The translations under genes and the position numbers were made by a program. The notes below the pieces were generated by a model. The model saw only the letters and a list, made by a program, of their open reading frames with translations, searched no databases and was not told the origin of the DNA. This document shows positions 22,916-34,254 of a stretch of 64,000 nt of DNA, in pieces; the stretch's first letter is position 1, and the number at the start of each line of letters is the position of its first letter. Location: contig CM046879.1 of assembly GCA_025667525.1 (NCBI GenBank), positions 384,733,039-384,797,038 on the forward strand, given 5' to 3'. The DNA comes from Glebionis coronaria. Its lineage: Eukaryota; Streptophyta; Magnoliopsida; Asterales; Asteraceae.

Positions 22916-25209
22916 TGTGACAATCGGTCAATTAATGGTTAATATTTTATTCTCAAGTATAATTTAAAAACATTATTTTAATTTTATTTTATGAACTCAC
23001 TTATTTTTGGGAAGAAATTTGGGTTACGTCTTGAAGTGGCATCGACTACGTCTAAACCGGAGGATTCTACGTTACGTGCTTACGTTTACATACACCGTTT
23101 TTGTGACAGTCCGACATTTTAGAAAATAAATTTATTCGTGAATATTATCTTGAGATTTTAAATTTGTCTTGGTTCATAAACTCACAAATTTACGAGAAGA
23201 GATTAGGACTTACGATTATAATTTAACGTCCTTTACGACTAAACCGGAAACCTTAGGATTACGTATTTACGTTTTTGAACTCCGTTATTGATGAGGCAAT
23301 TTTTATTAGATTATTTTTGTGCCATTTATTCATAATATATAAAAACGTTTTTCGTAAAACGACCCGAGGGCACGCAAATCGAGGAAACTAGAATCGAGGA
23401 ATACCCGTAAATTAGTGGGATGAGACAAAACAAGTTTTGCCCCACCCCACTAATATGGGACAGCCAAAAATTGACACCACATTGTGATGTGTCAAAGTTT
23501 TAGCTAATAAGCTAACACATGTTAGCTAAGCTTAACATGTAAGCTACAACAAACCACAAAACCACTCAAACCATTTTCTTTCATGCAATGCCACTAAACT
23601 CACACACAATTCTCTCTCCCACTCCCTCCTTGTGCCATCCAAAACCCCCCATCAAACACCACTCTTTGATCTATTTTAGCCATAGAATCATGTCTTATTC
23701 ATATACATGATGATGCTCCTTTGAAACTTTGAAGATTGGAGATGATTCTAACATCCAAGAAGTGATTTGGTGATGTACAAGGGCTGATTTCTACAAGAAG
23801 TTTACAAATATTGGTGGTCTTCAAAGTTGGTGTTGATCTATCACAAGTTTTGCCATCAAAAATCCAAGCCTTGATCATAAACTACTTAATCTTGGTGGTA
23901 TAAAGATTGTTCTTCCTATCCTCTTGTTATTTCGATTATGTAATCTTGTATTTTCTTTATTTATGTATATATATATGATGATGAATGATGATAAAAATAT
24001 TATATGGGGATTTGGTGTTGATAAACATGGGTAAAAAGATGGAAAACCACATGTAAAATGGTTAAAATCTTGCTTAATAAGATGGCCGTATAAAAACAGT
24101 AAGTAACCAAATGATAAACTGATAAAATGGCATAGTGGAATCAATTTACAGTAAGTATTAGATGTTATACACATGTGAGAGTTGGACATACAATGGAATC
24201 ATAAAAATGAGTGAGATATGATCAAAAGAAGATTAGAGTGCAAATGTGCCTACACTGTTTTGGACGAATTTATTAAAATATTTGGAAGTTGATTCATCAG
24301 TAGTTATAAAGGAATAAAATGAAGCACATATCATTTAGAACATTTTAGGTCCTATCTCCTTATAGAACTCTAGATATGGACATTTTAGTGGATTGAAAAT
24401 TTAGGACAGATTTGATAAAATAAATGGTATATAATATAAGCACTCAAAATTTTTATTTATAAAATATACATATATAAAACCCACTAGTTGATAATAATCA
24501 TAAATAAAGAAATACATATATATTGATATTAAAATGGGACATGTTATATAAATTACAAGTATAAATGTTTTTTCAAGTTATGAAACTATATACCTAAGTT
24601 TTACGTCTTTTCGGCTACAACCAAAAGATTAACGTTTTTGTCAAATAAAACTTAGACGGTCGGACCCGTCTAATGTAAACTTTTATAAACTAACATACTG
24701 AGATATGAACTTATATAAAAAGTAAAAACCGATAAAACCCGAGCTTTACAACATATAGACATTAACGGGCCAAAGTAGCCTTATTGAACTATAGACCCGA
24801 CTAGTTGGTAAAACACTTATAAACTTACTTATTAGGCTTAACCCATTTGGGCCCAACATGTAATGTATAGTACCGATAAAAGTATAAATTGGGCTAATGA
24901 AAAGTATTGGGCTTGTAATAGGCTTATTGGGCCTAAAACATATAAATAAGTAAAACTAGTAAACTAGTATAAAAGTTACCAACACATAAACACTATAATG
25001 AATGAGTAAAGATGTACAATCCCACTTGATCATCATCATATTTATAAAATCATCATAGATATACGTAGTTATGGTTTTTATAATGTCATTGGACAAGACT
25101 CTAAGACGAGTATTATTTGTCTAGGTTTCCGTGATTGAAGCACGTACCGTACATCCGAATCGTCGATAACCGTCTTTCCCAATCAACGTGAGTTCATAGC
25201 CTCGCACTC
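22916..25209 (+). repeat. Gypsy4 5' LTR, first part
   Basis: It starts TGTGACAATCGG and is homologous, inverted, to Gypsy2's LTR (16657 back to about 14380). It is split by CopiaB after cgcactc. It resumes at 37301, after loss of about 90 bp judged against Gypsy2. Confidence 0.85.
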
Positions 25210-25379
25210 TGTTGGAAATACGTTTTATGTATTAAGAAGGATCGGTCACTCCAACGATAGTCGATGTAATAGCTCGTAGTTTAGTTACGTGTCTTTACTT
25301 AACAAACAACATCAAGCCTAGCCTACAACATGTGTAGGCCGGCCCAAATGTAAGCCCAAGCCCATGACAAGGGCTTGGG

Positions 25380-25387
25380 TATATAAA
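25380..25387 (+). promoter_or_regulatory. TATA box of CopiaB LTR
   Basis: TATATAAA is centrally placed in the LTR. The copy in the 3' LTR is at 37287-37294. Transcription would start about 30 bases on. Confidence 0.7.
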
Positions 25388-25410
25388 CCCTCTCCTTAGA
25401 TGGAGAGGGT
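25387..25410 (+). other. Hairpin just after CopiaB TATA box
   Basis: ACCCTCTCC (25387-25395) and GGAGAGGGT (25402-25410) pair perfectly around ttagat. It lies at or just before the expected RNA start. Confidence 0.65.
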
Positions 25411-25532
25411 GTGTGGTTAATCATTTTTCACATAGTTTACTCTTGTTTCTCTCTCTAGAATTGTGTTTAATCCGCCATCTCTCTATCTCTTTCTCTCTCT
25501 AAAACATAAGCAAGATTTACATATCCTACAAA

Positions 25533-25546
25533 TGGTATCAAGAGCC
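25533..25546 (+). other. CopiaB primer binding site
   Basis: TGGTATCAAGAGCC is the initiator tRNA-Met complement with one extra A. Confidence 0.8.
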
Positions 25547-25887
25547 ATGGGATGATTGTATTGTTCATGTGTTTGTGTTCTTGATTCATACGCCATTTTT
25601 GATCCATTTTCACACGTCTAAATTTTTTTTTTGTGTTTTTGATGGTTTTTTCTTGATACAAATCTTCTACATAGTTGTGGTAGGGATTTGGTATAGTTAC
25701 TTTGGCTAAAAACACAAAATTTTTGGGTGTTTTGATCATTTTTTGGCTTAAAATCACGAACTGGTTGAGTTTTGTCCGAGAAAAGTGGGCATTATTCTGA
25801 TCTGGTCATCAGAAAAGGGTTTATAGTACATTCCGATCAGTGTAATCGGAATAGGGTTTAGGTATTCCGATTGGTAATCAGATTTGG

Positions 25888-26091
25888 TATTCCGATCACG
25901 GCATTCCGATTGGTATTCAGATTGGTATTCAGATTTGGTATTCCGATCATGGCATTCCGATTGGTATTCAGATTGGTATTCAGATTTGGTATTCCGATCA
26001 CGGCATTCCGATTGGTATTCAGATTGGTATTCAGATTTGGTATTCCGATCACGGCATTCCGATTGGCATTCAGATTTGGTATTCAGATTAG
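25888..26091 (+). repeat. 51-bp tandem repeat, four copies, in CopiaB leader
   Basis: Units start tattccgatca at 25888, 25939, 25990 and 26041. Each is itself built from ATTCCGAT and ATTCAGAT words. Degenerate words extend from about 25825 to 26185. The length is divisible by three, so long but meaningless frames open on both strands. Confidence 0.95.
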
Positions 26092-26330
26092 TTACATTCC
26101 GATTAGGGTTTATTCCGATCAAGGTTATTCCGATCACTATTCCGACTGATATTCCGATCACTATTCCGATCAACATTCCGATAACAAAAATTATTCCTTA
26201 AAAAATTTCGGTTTATCGAGTACGTATTTTAGGGGATTTTAACATTGTTTCTCGACTTCAACTCACAACAACAAACACATTTACTTTATTTCATTGATCG
26301 ATCAACGTTTGTAAATCTTAACTTATTGAA

Positions 26331-28679
26331 ATGGAGTACACATCCTTTACGGATAAGTCCATCCTCTCGGGTACGGATAATCGTCTACCAATGTTGGTGA
26401 AGACTATGTATGAGGAATGGGCTTCCCGAATGGAACTTTATATGTTGAAAAAGGAGAATGGACATCTAATTTGGGCATCGGTGCTCAATGGACAATTAGA
26501 TTATGGTATAGTGACGGAAGGTACGACTACTCGTCCTCGCACAACGGGTGAGTTGACTGGAGATATGAAGATTCAAGATAAATGTGATAAGTATGCTACA
26601 AATATCATTCTCCAAGCCCTTCCTCCAGATGTCTACAAACTCGTCAGCAAACATAAAGTTGCCAAAGAGTTATGGGATAGAATACGGGTTCTCATGCAAG
26701 GCACCTCGTTAACTAAACAAGAATGAGAGTGTAAGCTTTATGATACTTTTGATAAGTTTGCCTATGTGCTAGGGGAGACTCTCAATGATTACTATCTGAG
26801 ATTTACCCTATTGTTGAATGAGCTCAATATCTATGACATGACAATTCCTACCTTTCAATTGAACACCAAGTATTTGAACACTCTTCCTTCAGAATGGAAA
26901 AAATACGTGACGGATGTTAAATTGGCTAAGGACTTGTATAACACCAATGTGGATCAACTTCAACCTTTTCTTCAACAACACGAATGCCATGTGATCGAGG
27001 CTCGATTGTCTACACCTCAAGTTCATGATCCACTTGCAATGTATGCTTCTCAACAAAACATGGCTTATACTTATCAGCAACCATCATACTTGCAGCAGAC
27101 ACCACCACACAACTATCAGCAACCACAGCAACCATCTTATCCACCACTAGTGATGCCACAGCAAGCATATCAACAAGGTGTTCATCAACAATCTTTTCCG
27201 CAGCAACCACCATATCAGACATCACCATCACAAACCAACACTTCTCCAATGGGCTATACTCCCCAGCAAGGATATTTTCCAATAGAAGCACAACCAGCAC
27301 AAGCTTTCTACTCTAATGAACTTCCACCAATCCAAGCACCGGTCTTTACTCCAAATGATACGCCAGCTGATGTTCTAAACCATCTCACAGCCTACTTGTC
27401 AAAACTTGTTGCAACTAGAGGGTTTCCACCAACAAATAATCAGCTCCGCACCTCATCAAATCCTCGACAACAAGCCACTATTCAAGATGGCCAAGTGACG
27501 GTGCAACCAATTCAGGGAAGGCAAAATTCATATGGACCTCCTACAAGGACTGGGACCAATCAAGCTGTGAATTCTCAAGCTAGTGGAAATGGGAGTCCTA
27601 TTGGTCCTAAGAAGGTTGTGACGTGCTACAATTGCCTAGGACAAGGTCATATGGCTAAGGAATGCACTCAGCCGAAAAGGAGGAGGGATGATGCATGGTT
27701 TCGTGAGAAGATGTATTTGGTTGATGCTCAGTCTAAGGGGAAGATTTTGGATTCAGAGGAGTTAGCATTTCTTGCAGACCCAGGGGCAGCAGATACTGAA
27801 GGCATTGCAGTTGTTTCCACTTCTAATGCAGCTTATCAAGCGGATGATCTTGATGCATACGATTCGGATTGTGATGACATTCACTCTGCCCAAGCTGCTC
27901 TCGTTGCTAATCTCTCTCACTACGGTTCTGATGTCATCAGTGAGGTACCAACCACATCTAATATTATTTATGATAACCAACATCAAGTTCGGCATGAAAA
28001 TGACAACCTCGAACAGCATTCGGGAACTAGTAACTCAAATGATGTGGTACCCAATTCTACACATTTGAGTGAACCTCAACCAAATGTTGCGACGGGTATG
28101 GAATCTTATGCTCAACATGATTTGGTAATGGTGCCTAAACATATTATTGATCATATAGCCCTCAGACAATCCGTAGATACGAATTCTACCCTAACTGCTG
28201 AGCTTGCGTTGCATAAAGAAAAGGTCAAAACTTTTGAAATGGTCCCTCAAGCAGAGAAAATTACATGTTCTGAATTTGACCAATTTCGTTTTGAAAAAAA
28301 TGAACACTTGAAAGAAATAGAATCATTAAAAGCTAATCTTTATAATGAATTAAAAGAAAAGGAGTCGGTTGTCAAGGATTTTCAGAAACTTAAAATGGAT
28401 TTCGAAACTCTAGAGTCTAAAAAGGTTGAATCAGAAATTAATGCCACCAAACTTCTTAAATTCAAAGAACAACAGCTTTTAAAACAATACGCTTCCACAG
28501 AAAAGGTTCATCTTTTAACTAAATCATTTAAAGACTTTGAACTTAAGCGTCTTCAAGATTTACCACCTAATCCCGGTTATGCAAAACAAGCTCAGGAATA
28601 TATTCCCGGTCTTTATGATATGACCATAATTGGCAAATCCAAAGAAGCACCTTTTGTTCGTAGTTCTGACGCGACATAG
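26331..28679 (+). pseudogene. CopiaB gag with zinc knuckle, interrupted
   Basis: It starts MEYTSFTDKSILSG. An N-terminal copia gag domain (WASRMELYMLKKENG, then LQALPPDVYKLVSKHKVAKELWDRI) runs into TGA at 26724-26726 and resumes in the same frame (26766 on). A Gln/Pro-rich stretch (27070-27310) precedes a CCHC knuckle, CYNCLGQGHMAKEC, near residue 290 of the second piece. A Lys/Glu-rich coiled coil begins after 28250. The frame ends at a TAG (28677-28679), with continuation beyond in the same frame. Gag would form the particle. Confidence 0.9.
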
Positions 28680-28706
28680 TCACTTGCGGATGAAACTCAT
28701 TCTAAA

Positions 28707-30839
28707 ATGCTTTCAAAATTCCATACAATTGATTATGATCAACATAACAATGATCAATTTTCTAAAAAGACCCGCATTCGTTTACAAAAGGAATTAGCTG
28801 AATTGACAGTTCTTGTGCCCCAAAGTTTGTCAAATGAAAACCCTCCTAGTACGTCTCCTACACTTGTCAAAAAGGATTTAACGAAGTTAATTCCACCGGT
28901 AAGTAAGCCGTTCGTTAACTTAAATTCGGTACACCAACACTTAGCCGATTTTGACAAGGTCATTTTGGAACGTACGACGGCTTCAGCCATAACGGAAGGT
29001 GAATGGAACTTTGAGCACACTAGAGCTGCGTTCCGAGACGAAATTATTCCGTTTGTAAAGAATGTTAAAGCTTGTCTTAGTAATCTTGATCAGGATTTGT
29101 ATTTGGAAATAGAAGAAGTTAAATGTGTTTTCAATGAAATGGATGATGCTTACGAAAACAGTTTACTTGAAATAGAACGAGTTTCACGCCAAAATGATCA
29201 GCTTCTGAAGCAAGTGATGTCTCATGATATTGTTTCCGTCTGTGTGAATAAACGTGTTGATAATGATTCTACTGTGCATAATATTGAAACTGTGGATAAT
29301 GTGGTAGATAGTACTTGTCACGAATCTGACGCTGAATTTTTAAAGCTTCAAGATTCATATTCTTCGCTTTCAAAACGTTTTGATGAGATTCAAACACATT
29401 GTATTTCGCTTGAATGCAAGCAACAATTTATTCAAGAAATCTTTGAAACGTCATTCGAAGGTGTTAATATCGATGATCCAAACTTTGAAAAGAATTTTCG
29501 ATTGAATTTACAATCAAAACAGCGTCAGCCAAGTGACAAGGTTGCTATGTCTTTGCCGATAGCCATAGAGAAATCTAAGGAGAATAACTGTGTGAACGTA
29601 CTTGAGGCCGCTAAGAATCTTAAACTTGATCTCGATAATCTAGTTTCCAAGATTTTGTCCAAAGTTGATAACTTAAAACAGAAAAATACACGACTCTTCG
29701 ATTCAGTATAGCCCGCATGTGCTAATACAACTGCACAAAATCAATCATTGATTGAACAATTGAATCGAAAGTCGGTGGAAATATCTGAGTTGAGCGAACA
29801 AATTTGTGATAAGAATCTGGTCTTGGCTGAGTTAAAGGAAACACTTCGTACTCTAAAAGGTAAGAATGTTGTGGATAACGCAGCCACTGTCTCAGCAGCA
29901 TCCTCTAGTGCAATCAAAAGGAACCTAATAGCCGTCACACCACTTAACAAGGGCCCTAAGACTAAACCATCTCAAACTTTGGTCACTAAAGATAAGGCGG
30001 AATCAAAACCAGCTTCTAATATTCCTGTGTTGCCTTCTATAGGAGTAAGCACCACTACTAAGGCTCAAAGATCTAAGCTTAAAAGAAACAAGAAGAATGA
30101 TAGGATCTTGCCCCCATCTAGTAGTCAAGTGAAGAAGAAAGTAGAAGCCCATCCTAGGAATGTTATTTCTGTTTTGAATAAAAATAATCATGTAGCTAAA
30201 CCTAAAGGCTCTGTGGTTGTGCAGCGTTCTAAGCCTAGTGTGAATTATAATTTGAAATGTTGGAATTGCAATGAATGTATGTTTTCTAGTCGTCATGATT
30301 CCTGCCTTATTGACCATGTGAATGAGATGTATTCCCGGAAACATGGATTAGAATGTAAACCGGCTGGGAAAGTGTTAACCCAAGTTGGTTGGATGTGGCG
30401 CCCCACTGGTAGAACTTTCACTATAGTAGGAAATACGTGCCCTTTGACTAGGATCACTCCCACTAAAGCGAAGAAAGCGTGCCCTTTAACTAGGAGTACC
30501 AAGGCCACCAAAACACAAGCGTGTCCTTTAACTAGGAACACCAACACTACTGTAGGAACAAACTACCCTTTAAATAGGTCTACTCCCACTGTAGTGCCCG
30601 TTAATACTCCAAAACCTCAGAAAATTGGAACAGTAAAACCTGTAAATGCTAAAACTCACATTAGAAAATGCAGGAAATCTAAGGATAACAAAAATGTTAG
30701 CAATTCTGATAATAACATATCTGTATCTGCTAACACTCCGAAACCAATAGTTTCCAATGCATTGTCTACTGTTGTGATTGAAAACAGGTGGTCCAAATTG
30801 TTCTCTGGTATTTGGACTTTGTTTGCTCCAAGCATATGA
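28707..30839 (+). pseudogene. CopiaB spacer region between gag and protease
   Basis: Two pieces (28707-29711 and 29748-30839) share the gag frame, separated by TAG at 29709-29711. The first is acidic with coiled-coil character (LKQKNTRLFDSV end, LDNLVSKILSKVDN). The second is basic and has a repeated motif CPLTR near residues 225-265, in units of about 12-22 residues. No enzymatic motif is seen. A frameshift near 30790 separates it from the protease. Function is unknown; such spacers are common in this copia type. Confidence 0.7.
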
Positions 30840-32824
30840 CCGGAGATCGCTCTCAGCTCAGAAATTTCGTCAACAAGTTTCTTGGTACGGTTAGATTTGG
30901 AAATGATCATATTGCAAAGATAATGGGTTATGGTGAATATCATATTGGGAATGTTATAATTTCAAGAGTGTATTACGTGGAAGGTCTTGGTCACAACTTA
31001 TTTTCTGTGGGACAATTTTGTGATGCAAACCTAGAAGTTGCTTTTCGAGAGCATACCTGCTTTATTCGTAATTTGGAAGGGGTTGATTTACTGAAAGGTA
31101 CTCGAGCGAATAATTTGTATACTTTGTCTCTACAAGACATGATGGCCGCTTCTCCCGTATGTCTTCTCTCCAAAGCATCAAAGACTAAGTCATGGTTATG
31201 GCATCGACGGTTATCTCATCTTAACTTTGACGCTATTAATCACTTGGCGAAAAACGAACTTGTTCGTGGTCTTCCTAAACTATCATTTCACAAGGATCAT
31301 TTGTGTTCCGCATGTACAATGGGGAAAAACACTAAGAAATCTTACAAACCCAAGACAGAAGACACCAACCAAGAAAAACTTTATCTTTTGCATATGGATC
31401 TTTGTGGGCCAATGCGTGTTGAAAGTCTTAGTGGCAAAAAGTACATCCTCGTTATTGTCGATGATTACTCTCGGTTTACATGGGTGAAATTTTTGAAAGC
31501 AAAAAATGAGGCACCTAAATTCATCATCGGATTTCTCAAGATGATTCAAGTGCGTCTCAACACTACTGTCCGACGCATTCGTACAGATAATGGAACCGAA
31601 TTTGTGAATCAAATCTTGCATGATTATTATGAAGAAGTTGGAATATCTCATGAAACATCCGTTGCTCGCACTCCACAACAAAACGGTGTCGTTGAAAGGC
31701 GAAATCGCACACTTATGGAAGCTGCCCGAACGATGTTAATTTACGCAAAGGCTCCATTGTTCTTATGGGCAGAAGCAGTATCTACAGTAGTGTACACCCA
31801 AAACCGGTCACTAATTCGTAAACGCCATTGTAAAAAACCTTATGAGCTTCTCCATGGAAAAGTGCCAGATTTATCATATCTTCATGTATTTGGTTCTCTT
31901 TGCTATCCAAATAATTATGGTGACAATTTGGGAAAACTTCAACCTAAGGCTGATATTGGTATTTTCATTGGTTACGACCCTGCAAAGAAGGCATACCGAA
32001 TCTACAACCGTAACTCTCGCAAGATCCTCGAAACTATGAATGTTTATTTTGATGAGCTGACAGCAATGGCTTCTGAGCAAAGCAGCTTTGAACCCGCACT
32101 TCATGAAATGGGACCCAGTAACATTAGTTCTGGTCTTGTCCCAAATAACCCTACTTCATCATCATTTACACCACCTTCTAGGACTGAATGGGATACGTTG
32201 TTTCAACCGTTCTTTGATGAATTCTTTACTCCTCCAACTATTGTTGCTCCAGAACCTGAGGTAATAGCTCCGGTAACCGAAGTTGTCGCTCCAACAACCG
32301 AAGCACAATCAGATACATCTGCACCTACAATTGGTCAAGATATACCATCAACAAGTAATTCTCAACCAACACATGTTTCAACTACCCATGTCATTCCTAT
32401 TGATGATGAAGAGGATGATGATGATCACGATTTGGAATTCGCTCAAATGCGTGAACTTCCATTCTTTGGTGTACCTATTCCCGACCCTAATCAAGCCGGG
32501 TCGTCCACCTCAGAGGAAGCTCCTTCTACAGTTTACTCTAATCCACGGATTCGTGAACATGACAGAAAGTGGACAAAGGATCATCCTATAGATTCTATTA
32601 TTGGTGACCCTAATCATCCGGTATCCACACGAAGTCAGTTACAAGAAAGTGCAATTATTTGTCACTTTGATGCTTTTCTCACTGAAGTTGAACCTAAGAC
32701 ACGACAACAAGCTTTTACTCAATCCTGTTGGATAGAAGCTTGCAAGAAGAACTTAACGAATTCATACGTCTTGAAGTTTGGTAACTTGTCCCATGCTCGG
32801 ATCAAGTGCAGTTACTCACTTTGA
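30788..32824 (+). pseudogene. CopiaB protease, pre-integrase and integrase
   Basis: The protease begins LWYLDFVCSKHMTGD, where Asp is kept but the usual Ser-Gly that follows is Phe-Val. Pre-integrase (WHRRLSHLNF) and the integrase zinc region (HLCSACTMGK) follow. Catalytic residues are present: LHMDLCGPM, IRTDNGTEF and QQNGVVERRNRTLMEA. The C-terminal region has FGSLCYPNN and IGIFIGYDPAKKAYRIYNR, then an acidic Pro/Thr-rich tail. The frame is lost about 90 bases before 32824 by a one-base shift, so the end SYSL is not native. Integrase itself looks intact. Confidence 0.92.
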
Positions 32825-32838
32825 AATAGGTTTACAAG

Positions 32839-34254
32839 GTGAAACTTGATGAGTTAGGTGGAATATTGAAGAACAAAGCTCGACTAGTAGCTCGTGGATA
32901 CAAGCAATTATTGGGCATCGACTTTATGGAATCCTTTGCACATGTTGCCCGTTTGGAAGCTATTAGACTATTCCTCGCTTATGCAGCCCATATGAATATG
33001 TTTGTCTATCAGATGGATGTGAAGACGGCATTTCTTAATGGTGAACTCAAGGAAGAGGTCTATGTTCAACAACCGGATGGTTTTGTGAATCCAAATTATC
33101 CTAATCATGTGTACAAGCTTAAGAAGGCTCTCTATGGGTTGAAGCAAGCTCCTCGCGCATGGTATGATCTTTTGTCACAATTCCTCATTACGCAAGGCTT
33201 TGCTAAAGGCAAGGTGGATCCCACGCTGTTCATTCAAAAACGAGGTAAAGATACGATTATGGTACAAATATATGTTGATGATATTATATTTGCAGCCTCG
33301 ACCCAAACCTTATCGGATGAGTTTAGGACACTCATGTCTTCCAAGTTTAAGATGTCAATGATGGGCAAGGTATCATTCTTCTTAGGTCTTCAGATATCTT
33401 AGAGTCCCAGAGGCATCTTTATCAATCAATCCAAGTATGCCCTTGAATCGCTTAAGAAGTATAAGATGGAATCTTGCGACCCCGTGGATACTCCAATGGT
33501 GGAACGAACTAAGATTGATGCAGATCCACATGGAGTTGCCGTTGATCCGACACTTTATCATGGAATGATAGGTACTCTTCTGTATATCACAGCTAGTCGA
33601 CCTGATCTTCAATTTGCTATATGTATGTGTGCTAGGTATCAAACTCGTCCTACTGAGTTACACTTAGCTACTGTTAAAAGGATCTTTCGATACCTTAAAG
33701 GAACCATTAATCGGGGACTTTGGTATTCGAAGGACTCTTCTATTGCACTAATGGCATATGCAGATGCGGATCACGCGGGTTTTCAAGATACAAGGCGTAG
33801 CACGAGTGGAACTTTGCAACTACTAGGAGATCGACTAATTAGTTGGGCATCGAAAAGGCAGAAAAGCGCTGCAATTTCAAGTACGGAAGCAGAATACATA
33901 GCTATGTCCGGTTGCTGTGCTCAAATTCTCTGGATGCGATCGCAACTAACCGACTATGGTCTAGGTTTCAACAAAATTCCGATGTACTGTGACAACAAGA
34001 GTGCAATTGCCTTATGCTGCAACAACGTTCAATTCTACCGGTCGAAGCACATTGACATTCGCTACCACTTCACCAAGGAGCAGGTGGAAAATGGAGTAAT
34101 CGAGCTTTACTTTGTCCGATCTGAGTATCAATTGGCGGATATTTTCACGAAGGCTTTAGATCGCGCTCGAATTGAATTTTTGGCCGACAAGCTAGGAATG
34201 AGAACTTTCTCGCCTGAGACTCTAAAGGAAGTGGCAGATGAAGCGAAAGAATAG
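32839..34254 (+). pseudogene. CopiaB reverse transcriptase and RNase H
   Basis: Two pieces share one frame (32839-33402 and 33466-34254), split by TAG at 33400-33402 where Gln is likely ancestral. RT motifs: [38 protein letters not shown] and the catalytic YVDDIIF. RNase H motifs: [37 protein letters not shown] and [16 protein letters not shown]. The natural C-terminus appears to be VADEAKE at 34254. The apparent start at 32839 is internal to the polyprotein. Confidence 0.93.

Larger units (their letters stand above)
25210..25530 (+). repeat. CopiaB 5' LTR, 321 bp
   Basis: It starts TGTTGGAAATACG and ends catatcctaca, two bases before the priming site. It contains a TATA box and a hairpin. 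Confidence 0.92.

Noticed and set aside
25754..26201. Overlapping long frames on both strands
   Set aside because: The 51-bp repeat has a length divisible by three and few stops, so frames open by chance in several phases.
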